The notes: generated from the sequence alone by a model not told the origin. Counted from the first letter of the stretch, positions 50,276 through 60,060 are shown. The stretch is DNA of 64,000 bases from Lepidostoma basale (GCA_022606425.2 JAHDVF020000587.1:124001-188000), one strand, 5' to 3'. Numbers and translations are program-made.

Positions 50276-50750
50276 TGCCTCAAACATTTTCCTGTTTGTA
50301 ATGTCTAACTAACTAACTAACCATCACGCCGTCTCCCCGAAAGGGTAGGCAGAAAGAATGGACTGTCACACTTTTACTGATGCGGCACTCCATCCTTCGC
50401 TTTTCGCTCCGCGGGAGACGCGGTGTGATGGGTTGCGAACCTCATCGCCACCAATAGGCATCTCCCGCGCACACTTCGATCGTCCAACACCCACAAAATA
50501 AATCTAAAACAAATAATATAAAATACAATGATATAAAATAAAATAACAAAATAAAAATAATTTAAGACAAAATGTTCTTTTTAGATGGTGCACATATTGT
50601 CTAATTAATTTATGTTCCACGAATCCACCGTTTTTTAATTTAGCACATAATGTAATAACCCATAATGTTTTTTTCAATGATGCACATGTTGACATGGACG
50701 ATCCGGACTGTAATGTCTATTGAGTTAATAAACTGATTTGATTTGATTTG
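50276..50750 (+). mobile_element. D-LINE 3' stub inserted in the A-LINE
   Basis: 50276-50307 (TGCCTCAAACATTTTCCTGT...) and 50709-50750 (TATTGAGTTAATAAACTGAT, then TTGATTTGATTTG) together equal the last ~63 bases of the D-LINE as seen reversed at 53338-53400. A heavily 5'-truncated insertion, later split by the E-SINE. Confidence 0.8.
50308..50708 (-). mobile_element. E-SINE, full length (401 bp) with 11-bp target duplication
   Basis: Flanked by TGTAATGTCTA at 50297-50307 and 50709-50719. On the minus strand it runs from GTCCGGATCGTCCATGTCAA through a T-rich middle, then GGGTGTTGGACGATCGAAGT, an 8-bp inverted repeat GCGGGAGA/TCTCCCGC enclosing GAGGTTCGCAACCC (B-box-like), and finally about 75 bases shared with the A-LINE 3' end plus (TTAG)n. 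It has no frame, so it depends on the A-LINE machinery. Defines the family for 14331-14660, 36797-36850, 37494-37655, 47315-47772 and 52483-52616. Confidence 0.88.
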
Positions 50751-50845
50751 AAATATGTCAGGAAAGAAAAGTGTGGCAATCCATTCTTTCTATCCTCCCT
50801 TTCGGGAAGACGGCGTGATGGTTAGTTAGTTAGTTAGTTAGTTTT

Positions 50846-51144
50846 GATTTATATTTTTTAATCGGGGTCTTTTTGCTGATCGATTTATTAGACTCGTCTG
50901 ATACCTTAACCAGTAGTTTCAGGTCAGGATTGAAATCGCCTTTATACACTAAACTTGCGGCATTCGTTGAACTAGCAGGAAATGGACGAATTGTTTCAAA
51001 TTGTGTTGAATCGAAATCGATTTTGCACTTAGATGAACAACATTACTAATCCCCTTTAGGCGATCTGTCTATTAGCTACGTTCACGTTTACAATAAGGCT
51101 TTTAAAGCGATTGAATTTACTCTAGTGGGTTAATTTATCAATTG
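50846..51144. other. Unassigned intronic sequence
   Basis: No repeat or frame recognised. Confidence 0.3.
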
Positions 51145-51655
51145 TTATAACACGGCCAGCGCTAGTTTCTTCCACCTAAGACGATTAAAATCCGTCAAAA
51201 GGAGTATTCCCCGTGACACTTTCAAAACTCTTGTAAATTCCTTCGTTGTGTCACAACTTGATTATTGTAATGGAATTTATGCAAACATCCCAAAACAACA
51301 AATAAACAAACTTCAATCTGCGTTCAATGCAGCAGCAAGACTCATTAAAGGCATTCCAAAAAAGTACCATATAAACAACATCTCAAAGAACTTCACTGGC
51401 TTTAAAGTCCAGAAAGAATCCAGTATATACTCTGCTGGACAGTCTTCAAAGCGCTACATGGAATGGCACCAAGTTATATATCTGAACTCTGTATAACGGA
51501 CAGCATAAATACAAGGAAATCCACACTTCGCTCGGCGAACTCCTCGGCAATAGGAAGATTAGTTGAGCCGAAGCGTTGCCCCAGTACAAATTTCGGAGAT
51601 TGAGCGTTCGCGGTAGCCGGTCATCAGCTTGGAACAATCTCCCTTCACACCTCAG
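51145..51655 (+). mobile_element. B-LINE copy, 3' end missing
   Basis: The frame 51248-51496 has SQLDYCNGIYANIPKQQINK and AFNAAARLI before a frameshift at about 51370. Sequence stops abruptly at CACACCTCAGA (51655), so the 3' UTR and tail are deleted. Colinear with 12052-12570. Confidence 0.85.
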
Positions 51656-52010
51656 ATTTCTACCTCACCTTTCGTTTAAATACACTCGTTATTAAAAATG
51701 TCCAACTTTTGCCTTTTAAACCTGTGTTTACCCTCTAGTGACGTCGTAATTTGCAGCTTCAGATTTGGTACTGAAAGCACCTGCATTTTACGAAACCCAC
51801 TTAAAACAAGTACGCAGGCGCTAGGCTGTGAGGTGAGAGCGAATGCGCTCATCTGAACTAATTTGATGACGTCGAAATGACGAACTTAACAAGATGTCTC
51901 GTAAATATAATACATTACATCACTTAGCTGTATACTGTATTAATAATAAGTAAACCTATAACATTTTTTTTTGAAATTTGTATAATACATAAAAAAATAT
52001 ATGCGAATGA
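51656..52010. other. Unique intron sequence
   Basis: Balanced composition with CRE-like TGACGTC motifs (51740, 51876) and no repeat match. Possible host non-coding element. Confidence 0.3.
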
Positions 52011-52255
52011 CATAAACGAAACTAGATATAGTAATAGAAATAAAAGTAGACCGACGAAAACGTGATACGATCTAAACAATCAAATATTAAATTTCGGCCA
52101 CGTGGGGAGTCGTAGACATCAACTTGCATGCATTCCACGATGTTTGAATGTTAAGGAATGGAGAGAAGTATGTCAGGAAAAATAAGTGTGGCGTTCCATT
52201 ATTTCTGCCTACTTCTTTTGGGAGACGACGTGAGGGTTAGTTAGTTAGTTAGTTA
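52011..52255 (+). mobile_element. A-LINE 3' end, old copy
   Basis: Diverged: ATAGAAATAAAAGTAGACCG, AAAACGTGATACGATC, CACGTGGGGAGTCG, to GTGAGGGTTAGTTAGTTAG. No open frame. Confidence 0.75.
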
Positions 52256-52285
52256 TTCGTATAATATAATATATACACTTTTGGC

Positions 52286-52318
52286 AAACAGTTTCGGGTC
52301 GCAATCGTCCTTCCTCAG
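52286..52318 (-). ncRNA. Hammerhead-like motif
   Basis: Minus strand: CUGAGGA (fits CUGANGA), extra A, stem II with GG/CC ends only, GAAAC-U-GUU. Separate flanks. Confidence 0.45.
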
Positions 52319-52482
52319 TCTAAAAATTCAAACAATAAAATATGGTAAATTGTAACATGAATATTTAATGAAAGGGCGAGAGGAGTTAAGTCTTGAGGTA
52401 TAGATAATTGTTTTTAAATTAGGATTGCAGGACAACGGTAACAAACCAAAAATGGAACTCGAAGTTTTGGTTATTTATAACT

Positions 52483-52616
52483 AACTAACTAACTAACTAA
52501 CCATCACGCCGTCTCCCCGAAAGGGTAGGCAGAAAGAATGGACTGTCACACTTTTACTCCAGCCTTCTCTTTTCGCCCCGCGGGAGACGCGGTGTGATAG
52601 GTTGCGAACCTCAAAT
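52483..52616 (-). mobile_element. E-SINE, 5'-truncated
   Basis: Tail AACTAACTAACTAACTAACC, the shared A-LINE-type 3' end, CCCCGCGGGAGACGCGGTGT and TTGCGAACCTCA, where it stops. Confidence 0.8.
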
Positions 52617-53337
52617 AATTTCCTTTTTTATTGTCCCAAGTTATTTATCATATTAACAAGTAAAAATGCAATGTCGGTTACTAAATTCAACGAAAGAGTT
52701 TTTTCAATGAGGTGTTTGGCGAATTCTGAAGAGTTATTATTAGAAAGACATGTATGTAATATTCTATTTTATTCTTATAAAAAAGTTGCACTTCTGTTTT
52801 GTAAGTATATAAAAGGATCGAGGTCGCCCTTGAGGTCTCCTTTCTTGAGGACTCGAGGAAAGCCGCCTCTTACTAATCTTATGATTTATGATATTATGTA
52901 TTTATTTTAAATTATTTTTAAAAAGTTGTATCATGTTCATAAATACCCTGTACACTTTCGTGCCTGTATGAAGCACCGCCCGCGAGAGTGCACCCGTATT
53001 TCAAACAGGGTGTTCCTAAGTGCGCGGCCCTCTGTATTCAAGAGGAGGTGTGAAATGTTTGCATGCGGGTGAATATATATTTAATTTTCTCCAGCCGCGG
53101 TGCCGAAGTGCCCTCCCCTGACACCCCCCGACACCCCCTGTCGTCCCAATGGCGAACTACCCCCTACATGACACGACAGTACGGAACATGGACTTTCATT
53201 CTTACTACTGTGGAAAATTTATTTAAAATTTGTTTATTTATTGATCATTTACCAAGTAGGGAAGCATTTTTCGCACTCTATATAATCTCTAGAGATAAAA
53301 GACAAAATCCGGGAACAAATGGAATATGGGAACAAAA
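52617..53337. other. Unassigned intron, partly GC-rich
   Basis: 53085-53165 is GC-rich (CCTCCCCTGACACCCCCCGA). Frames 52602-52910 and 53063-53392 have no recognisable domain and lie partly in repeats. Confidence 0.3.
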
Positions 53338-53830
53338 TCAAATCAAATCAAATCAGTTTATTTTCTCAAAAGACATTACAATTTTTTTTTAGTTTAAGGC
53401 ATCTATTGAGAACAGGTAAAACATAATAAATATATAATACCAGGAACGCATGAGAGATAGTTCGACATTAGGAATACAAGATACTCTCGTCAAGAGTATT
53501 TGTCTTCTGAACGTACTTTCAGGAATATGAAAGACATCGATCCCCGAAGTGATCATGTTCAGCAGTTTGATTGCTCTCCCCACCGGCAGGTTGGTTCTGC
53601 ATGCTGGGAGATAAAATAGTCTGTGCTGACGATGTCGAAGATAACCACCCGGAACATAAAGATGGATAGCCTCCAAGATGACGGAATTCTCAAAGAATCC
53701 CCTGATAAGTCTGAAGAAATGGGTAAGTGTGCACCCATCTATCTGTAAACTATTGGTCCCCAGCATGCCCAAGAGGAATGCAGTGGGATAAAGCCACGGA
53801 TAGCTACCAAACTCCCTCATGTAGAGATAT
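53338..53830 (-). pseudogene. D-LINE C-terminus and 3' UTR
   Basis: The minus frame 53389-53820 reads MREFGSYPWLYPTAFLLGML, then LTHFFRLIRGFFENSVILEA, LYVPGGYLRHRQHRLFYLPA, CRTNL and VGRAIKLLNMITSGIDVFHI. Ends with AAACTGATTTGATTTGATTT. Open through the C-terminus; 5'-truncated. Confidence 0.85.
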
Positions 53831-53854
53831 CTCAGATAAAATATATCTGAACGT

Positions 53855-54855
53855 GTATTAACTAACTAACTATCAGGCCATTTCGGTAGGCAAAGAGGTT
53901 GAACCATTATACTGCTCTGTCCTGACATACCTCTCTAGCTTCCTCTTCATTCATACATCGTAAAATGCACGCTCGTCGAGAGTTTCCGGAAGGTGTCCTA
54001 CCTGGATATTGTGCTTAGAATAGAGAAGCACGAGCTGCTGCATTTGATCATTAACATTATTCATCATTATGCACTCTCAAGTGACTGGACTACGTCGGGG
54101 GGACCCTTCATGTCACACGAAGTAGAAGAAGAAGATGAAGACGTCCAGTTTTTCTCCATCTCTTTGTTGGTCTCGTGCATCACGATCTTGGAAATCCTGG
54201 CTCAATCCTCTCGATGTGGTCCCTCAAAAATTATCTTAAAAATAAATAAATCTAATACTAACTTAACTGACTAACCATCGCGCCGTTTCTCCGAAGGGGT
54301 AGGCAGAGAGGATGGATCGACACATTCTTCAATCCTGGCATAATTCTCGCGCCTCGTTTACATTCACACATCGTGACATGCCCGACATCGTCGATTGTTC
54401 CTACTTCGAACATGGCCGCCTATCAATAATTGATTATGTATTCCTTGGCCATCCTCGACTTCTTTTCCCATTCACACTACTTGTATATATCTTTTTTACC
54501 ATTCTTCCCTCATTCATTCGTTACATATGTTCAAACCATCTTAGTGACCCTTTCTCAATTTTATTTAGAACGCATTCATCCGTTTTACATTCCTTTCTTA
54601 CTTCATCATTAGATATTCTATCATACATTGTTTTTCCGCACATTCTTTTTAGTGACCTCATTTCTACGGCATTCTTCGTACTTTAATAATAATAATAATA
54701 ATTAGGTTAATTTGTATAGCGCCGTTTTCGTGAAGAGCTCACCTCAAGGGTGCTTTGACAGTGTTTTTGGTCATAAAGCTGCATGTGACACCAGCAATCA
54801 GATAACCGTTGTTTGCATTTTATGCGATATGATTACAAGCCAAAAATGTGTGCGA
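53855..54855 (-). mobile_element. A-LINE pieces, a possible RTE scrap, and a B-LINE 3' UTR
   Basis: 53855-53990 is an A-LINE end. 53991-54265 may be an old RTE-like C-terminus on the minus strand (DHIERIEPGFPRS). 54266-54690 is a second A-LINE, from tail to MRSLKRM-type block. 54690-54780 is a B-LINE 3' UTR with the type 3 double stem at 54719-54753 (inner GTGA-GCTCT-TCAC) that lands in the A-LINE, since 54855-54985 resumes A-LINE sequence (AGCTTGGAGTTGGCAGAAGA on the minus strand). Confidence 0.65.
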
Positions 54856-54985
54856 AAAATTATGCGACTTTCATCCTTCTTCTGCCAACTCCAAGCTTCA
54901 CTTCCATGCATAAGGGTCTGGACTAGAACTTCATTGTACGCTGCCATCAATGCTTCAGTCGATATATTTTTATTTGCGATTATTC

Positions 54986-55845
54986 TTAACAATTTAATCA
55001 AAATAATTTTCACGCCCGCCACTGCATTGCTCACACATCCACCACCCAGAGCTCTCTATTTCCCTGCCCCTTCAGCACTCATCCTTATTCCGTCAATAGA
55101 GGCTGGATGGGTACAGATGGGCAACGGTGTATGTGGCTTGAATCTACTTTGTACCACTACGCTTACCGATTTTTTTTTAGTTTGTAATGCATCCTCTAGT
55201 ATACCATATCCTCTCTCGCGTATAACATACATACTACAACACGGGTAGTTGGATGCAGTGATTCGAGAAATGGTTAAGTTTTGATATAAAATATAAAATT
55301 AATTATAACTTAAACTTTTTTTTTAAATGTATTTTAATTCTAGACCACAACACATTCTTAAAGCGTTGTGACGATGGAATTCTCAATATTGAGAAATACT
55401 GATAAAAATAATTATATTTTAAGATTTTACGAGTGATGACTTTTATTTAAAAAAAAACATACATTTTTCTACTTAAAATGTCTGGGAAAAACTGTTTTAC
55501 TTATAAATAAACAATTTTTTATTAAACGTTAAAACATAAGCTTTTTACCATTCTACAGGTCAATTTACACTGGACAGTGATCAGCCGATACCGACACGTC
55601 ACGCGTTTGCGTTGAGCAAATAATCGTTTTGATTGTTTTGATGGTGTCTTGTAACTTTTAATTAATGCCTATTTCGTTCGTATTATAATATATTTAAATT
55701 CAATTAAAAATGGTTTTCTGTAAAAGAGTATATACTGTAGGAAACAAATCGTGAAAAATATTGATTATTTTTATGAAGTGTCAACTTTATGAAGATGTTT
55801 ATGCTTAAGTATGGTAACAAACCATGGATCTGCCAGAATAAGGAT
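54986..55845. other. Unassigned AT-rich intron
   Basis: Includes the long plus frame 54712-55248, which is a composite of repeat antisense and unique DNA. 55570-55660 has balanced composition. Nothing supported. Confidence 0.3.
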
Positions 55846-56023
55846 AACTAACATAACTAACTAACCATCACGCCGTCTCTCCGAAGGGGTAGGCAGAAAG
55901 AATGGACTGCCACACTTTTCTTTCCTGACATATTTCTCTAGCTTCCTCAACATTCATACATCGTGTCATGCACGCGCGTCGATTTCTCTGACTTCTCACA
56001 TGGCCGACATTCAATATTTTTAA
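55846..56023 (-). mobile_element. A-LINE 3' end, reverse orientation
   Basis: Tail AACATAACTAACTAACCATC, hairpin CTCTCCGAAGGGGTAGGC, the VWQSILSAY and RNRRACMTR region, to CGACATTCAATATTTTTAAA where the palindrome begins. Confidence 0.85.
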
Positions 56024-56392
56024 ATCAACTCATTTTTATAAAAAGATTTAAAATATAAATGGAACTAGAAATGTGGCACGATCAAGTTAATCCGGGTGGT
56101 CTAGGAGATAGAGCGCTTGGCTCCTGATCCAGGGGACCCGGGTTCAAACCTAGACACGACCAGATTCCTTCTTCATAATAATGAGCTATTTTCTGCTTAT
56201 ATTGAAGTTTGTAAAATAAATTCTAATATCATTAATTTAAATATTTGGTGTAATTTATACATCAGGAGCTAAGCGCCCTATCTCCATAGACCACCACCCG
56301 GATTAACTTGATCGTGCCACGTTTTATTCGGTCTTCCTCTATTTCTAGTTCCATTTATATTTGTAAACTTTTTAAAAAATGAGTTGATTTGT
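56024..56392. repeat. Palindrome of an A-LINE piece carrying an S2 SINE
   Basis: Arms about 56026-56126 and 56262-56390. Each contains AAATCAACTCATTTTT, A-LINE (GGAACTAGAAAT, GTGGCACGATCAAGTTAATC) and the S2 head (CCGGGTGGTCTAGGAGATAG). The left arm lacks about 25 bases of A-LINE (AGAGGAAGACCGAATAAAAC) present in the right arm. The rest of S2 (B box GGTTCAAACC) forms the loop. The A-LINE/S2 junction is the same in both arms, so the insertion preceded the inverted duplication. Confidence 0.8.
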
Positions 56393-57012
56393 TTCATAAA
56401 AAAAATTCGATTCATCAAAATTCTAATCTTTAAAGAGGAAACGAGGAGTTATGATGTTTTTTAAAATCATAAAATTAATATTTTGTTAACATATTTTTTA
56501 TATGTTCTTTTTGATAATGTCTTAGAAGGGCAAAACGTGTAATTTCCATAAAATATATTTAAACTTCTTGGAAACAGACGTTTTCATTCGTTTTAAATAT
56601 CTAATATGGAGTTTTACATCATTATTCAAGAAACAATAAATACGTATGTCCTGATTTTTAACTTAGTTCATTTTTATCATTCATTTAGTTAATTAAATTT
56701 TTTTGTTAGGTCGCTATTTTTTGGAGCATCCTGTAAGTACAGGGTGGCTGTTGATGATGTTATCTCTCCCCATTCTCTTCGTTCGCAATGTTGCTATTGT
56801 GCATGTAAAACTGTAAAATAGAACAACCAAAGTGTAACCAATCCCTCGAGTGGTGCTCTACAAAAGTGAAGACCAGCTTAATAATGAATATTTACTTCCA
56901 TCTACTTCTATCTACTTCCATCTAGTGCACTTGGTTTATTTACTTTTAAAAGCTGTTATCTGCATTAGCATACGTTACTTAAAATATAATAAAAGGGTAT
57001 TTACAAAATAAT
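56393..57012. other. Hammerhead-repeat flank and unassigned DNA
   Basis: 56505-56640 is a plus-strand TTGATAA-type repeat with a decayed core (TTGATAATGTCTTAGAAGGG, then CAAAACGTGT) and its usual flank. 56720-57010 is unassigned. Confidence 0.4.
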
Positions 57013-57300
57013 AATGTGAATAAGTCCAAGATAATGATTTTTGAAACGAAAATTCTATGAAGCCAACGTTCTGCCAGTTTGTACTTATGGTCTTGAAACT
57101 GTTACATTGTCCAAACAAAGTGCCGAGAAACTACGAGTGACCCAAAGAGCCATGGAAAAAGCCATGCTAGGAATAAGCCTAACAGACAGAGTCAGAAACG
57201 ATACGAAGAGAGAAAAAACAAAGGTCACTGACATAATCCACCGGTTGGCGACTCTAAAATGGCAATGGGCAGGTCACGTGTGCCAGAAGCTCAGATGAAA
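57013..57300 (+). mobile_element. C2-LINE C-terminus behind an A-LINE scrap
   Basis: 57013-57045 reads NKSKIMIFE (A-LINE). The frame 57041-57298 then gives FYEANVLPVCTYGLETVTLS, KQSAEKLRVTQRAMEKAMLG, ISLTDRVRN and LKWQWAGHV, matching the C2-LINE at 43366-43782. Another direct junction between LINE families. Confidence 0.8.
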
Positions 57301-57339
57301 AGTGGACAAGATGACTGCTGACTTGGAGACCATGGACGG

Positions 57340-57637
57340 CAAATTTAGATGGTTTGAGCACATGGAGAGAATGAATGAATAAAGAATGGTAAAAAAGTAT
57401 ACGTTATCGATGGAACTATAATAGTAATAGAGGAAGACCGAGGAAAACGTGGCACGATCAAATAAATCAAATAATGTGAATGTCGGTCACGTGAGGAGTC
57501 TGAGAAATCGACGTGCGTGCATGACTCGGTGTATGAAAGTTGAGGAAACGAGAGAAGTATGTCAAGAAAGAAAAGTGTGGCAGTCCATTCTTTCTGCCTA
57601 TCGATTTTGAGAGACGACGTAATGGTTAGTTAGATAA
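57340..57637 (+). mobile_element. A-LINE 3' end
   Basis: TTTAGATGGTTTGAGCACAT, GAAGACCGAGGAAAACGTGG, CACGTGAGGAGTCTGAGAAA, to GACGTAATGGTTAGTTAG. Small indels break the frame. Confidence 0.8.
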
Positions 57638-58210
57638 TTTCTATGAAAATATTTAATAAATAAAAGGGGATAAAACAGTATTAATAATTATATTTCATAT
57701 TACAATAAAATTCCACGTTGAAAAATTTACGTTTTGAAATTAACTTAAAATAAAATGTGTATTTATATTTTTGAGTTGATACATTGTATGGTTCGCTATT
57801 TTTTTAAGGCTGTCACCATTGCTAAAATATATGTTTTTTTCTTCTTGGATTCTTGCATCGTCTACATTTTTCGGATTTCGTAAAAGGTTCCTTTCACATG
57901 CGGTCCGTGGATATTTTATACAATATCGCGTTTGAAAATAGCTATTTTTTAAATCTATGCTGCAGATATGTGCCATACGTAATTTTAATTATTATACTCG
58001 TATACCAGGTGAATACGCTTAAATCTGCTGTTTACGATGAAGAAGTAGTTTGAAAGTAGAGGAAGAGATAATACGAGTATACCTATTTATCATTTAACAA
58101 TGATGTAAAACTCCATATTAATTAATTAACATTCCACTTGTCTTTTTCTTTTTTATATACTTTTTATATAAAAGTAACTTTAAATTTAAAAAAAATTATA
58201 TTGCATATCA
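57638..58210. other. Unassigned AT-rich intron
   Basis: Frames on both strands at 57740-58053 overlap each other and have no domain. Confidence 0.3.
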
Positions 58211-58241
58211 GAGATGTTTTGGACAACGGGTCCTTCCTCAG
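58211..58241 (-). ncRNA. Hammerhead-like motif with GAAA changed
   Basis: Minus strand: CUGAGGA, extra A, perfect stem II GGAC/GUCC with loop CCGUU, then AAAAC-AU-CUC in place of GAAAC-AU-GUC. Inactivating changes expected. Confidence 0.45.
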
Positions 58242-58676
58242 TGATATTATAACTCAAAAGTGGAAAAACAGTGTTTTAATTCATAAAAATTCGTCATTGT
58301 GGAATTCCACAGTGTTAACGCCTTAAGTTTATCTAAAATTCATTATTAAATTATAAATCTAAATCCAAAATATAATAAAACTCCTAGAAGACAGATGTTT
58401 TCATTCATATTAAGTTTTTTTAAATATAATTATTAGGAATGATATGTTACGCTTGTAGCAGGCATTATCAAATATTTTATAAGGCTTACGACAGGTAAAA
58501 CGTATTTTTTTCATAGAAATTAATAATTTTTTCAATAAACAGACGTTTTAATTCGTATGAATTAGATTAAATACAATTTTTATCATAATTCTGAAGATAT
58601 TTTAGACTTTTTTAAGATATTCAAATGATTTTACTGAAAAAATAATAATGAAATAAAAAGTCTTCAACGAACGAAA

Positions 58677-58723
58677 TGACAGTCTGTCGATGCCAGCGAG
58701 CCTGGCGAAACCGGTCGCTGTCG
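58677..58723 (+). ncRNA. Hammerhead-like motif with a 7-bp stem I
   Basis: UGACAGU, core CUGUCGA (A6 changed to U), extra U, stem II GCCAG/CUGGC with loop CGAGC, GAAA, C-CG-G stem III, U-C cleavage site, then GCUGUCG, which pairs with the first seven bases (two as wobble). The most complete secondary structure of the set. Confidence 0.6.
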
Positions 58724-58735
58724 AAAGAAAGACAA

Positions 58736-58782
58736 AGCGAGTCTGTCGATGCCAGCGAGTCTGGAGAAACCAGTCGCTGTCG
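58736..58782 (+). ncRNA. Second, decayed tandem copy of the motif
   Basis: 59 bases downstream of the first: CUGUCGA, U, GCCAG/CUGGA, GAAAC-CA-GUC, GCUGUCG. Stem II has lost a pair. The shared spacer (AAAG-AAAGACAAA) indicates a tandem unit of about 59 bp. Confidence 0.5.
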
Positions 58783-59370
58783 AAATAAAGACAAAAGTGG
58801 AAGTAGTTAAAAAACATCGTTTTATTTAATTATTACATTTTAGACTAGCTAGCTATTGCTAAAGACATAGCTTGAAAGGTGTGTCAGAACATAATAGTAT
58901 GGCCGTCAATCTTTTCTGCCTACCCCAGAATGGCGTGATGGTTAGTTAGTTATTTTTTTTAAATCACGAGGCGTTTTACCTTGTTTCACCTCCACACCTC
59001 CGGGTGGCACGTTCACCCCAGCGTCGCATCATTATTCCGCTGAGCATCTCCACTTCTTGCCGATTCTTCTCCCCGGGCGCCCGCCCCACCCCCGCCGGGC
59101 CTGGTGTCGGGATTTAGTAACAATCTCTAACCGCGCAGCCCTGCAAACAAACTTAATCAATCCTAATTTGAGGGAGGACGGGGTGATCCTACACCCGGGT
59201 AAATATACTCCGCTCTAGTGACGGGCACTACACGAATTTCACAACAATCGAGTCATATTTTTTAGATTTTCAGAGTTAATATTATGGATTATTATTTCTT
59301 GAACAATTACGTAAATAATAATAAAATAAAACGATGTTTTTTTTAACTACTTCCACTTTTGTCTTTATTT
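58783..59370. other. Unassigned, with an A-LINE stub and GC-rich island
   Basis: 58862-58950 is an A-LINE 3' end (GTGTGTCAGAACATAATAG to GGCGTGATGGTTAGTTAG). 58995-59190 is a GC-rich unique island (CCGGGCGCCCGCCCCACCCC). 59315-59370 is the flank of the next motif. Confidence 0.4.
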
Positions 59371-59415
59371 CGACAGCGACCGGTTTCGCCAGGCTCGCTG
59401 GCATCGACAGACTGG
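59371..59415 (-). ncRNA. Hammerhead-like motif, 58.7-kb type
   Basis: Minus strand: CAGU, CUGUCGA, U, GCCAG/CUGGC with loop CGAGC, GAAAC-CG-GUC, GCUGUCG. Stem I pairs over about 4 bases only. Confidence 0.55.
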
Positions 59416-59559
59416 TGACACTATTGCAAACCAAGTCCTTTATATACATACAGATCAGGGGTGGTAAACATGATTCTACACAAAAATGGTCTTCAAATAT
59501 TTACATAAAATTTACTGAATTTAAATATTGGTATTATATGTATTCAGTCGATTTATTTC

Positions 59560-60060
59560 CATTTGCGGTAATGACTGAGTGCACCATTTATTTTGTTTCC
59601 AGCTCCAACCCTTTTTTCGATATCTTTCTCCATTCTTCCATCTTTTGTAAACATGCTTCCCAGATAAACAAATTCGGTTACTTGCTCTGATTTCTCACCG
59701 TTCGCACTTATGTCACAATCCGTCATACATTATCCCTTTCCAAATACCATAACTTTAGACTTTGACACGTTCATCACAAGGTCATACTTATTGCATACTT
59801 CGTACATTCTTGACACTAGGACGTTTAAAACAGCGTCGTCTGCATAAAGCAAACAGCTGATGGACATGTCGTTCATTTTCGCACCAGCGTTTATGACATC
59901 TAATTCTTTCATACACTTCTGTTCGACACCTTTTGTGATATCAAACCGAGTAGTGAAAGCCCCGTTTACTCTGACACACGCGGTGCTTCCTTCATAAAGG
60001 GAAGCAACCGGTATCAGGTTTGTGCTTACTCCATACTCGGCCAAGACCTTCCATAACTTT
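59560..60060 (-). pseudogene. A-LINE reverse-transcriptase region with internal deletions
   Basis: The minus frame 59730-60143 includes EKLWKVLAEYGVSTNLIPVA, SLYEGSTACVRVNGAF, TRFDITKGV, then a deletion of the C-V-M-S-P-W block, AGAKMNDMSISCLLYADDAV with YADD, a second deletion of LLADNEHEL, and MYEVCNKYDLVMNVSKSKVM. Downstream (59560-59729) the EQVTEFVYLGSMFT-like block follows. The two in-frame deletions remove essential palm segments. Confidence 0.85.

Larger units (their letters stand above)
49325..50845 (+). pseudogene. A-LINE with reverse-transcriptase core, twice interrupted
   Basis: Longest A-LINE copy. Reading from 49325: ITSLYTVRVNGDLAAWFDIN, KGVKRGCVMSPWLFNLYMDK (fingers/palm motif), then SCLLYADDAVLLADNEHELQ with the catalytic YADD, KSKVMIFE, a stop at 49653, and on through LNGENLEQVDEFVYLDSMFT, MYGSEAW-like and the C-terminal block. 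Several frameshifts (near 49660, 49870, 50125). Interrupted at 50275/50751 by a D-LINE stub that itself holds an E-SINE. Tail at 50822-50842. Endonuclease domain absent (5'-truncated). Confidence 0.9.

Noticed and set aside
54712..55248. 178-codon plus-strand frame
   Set aside because: Starts in a B-LINE 3' UTR, crosses A-LINE antisense and ends in unique DNA. No domain.
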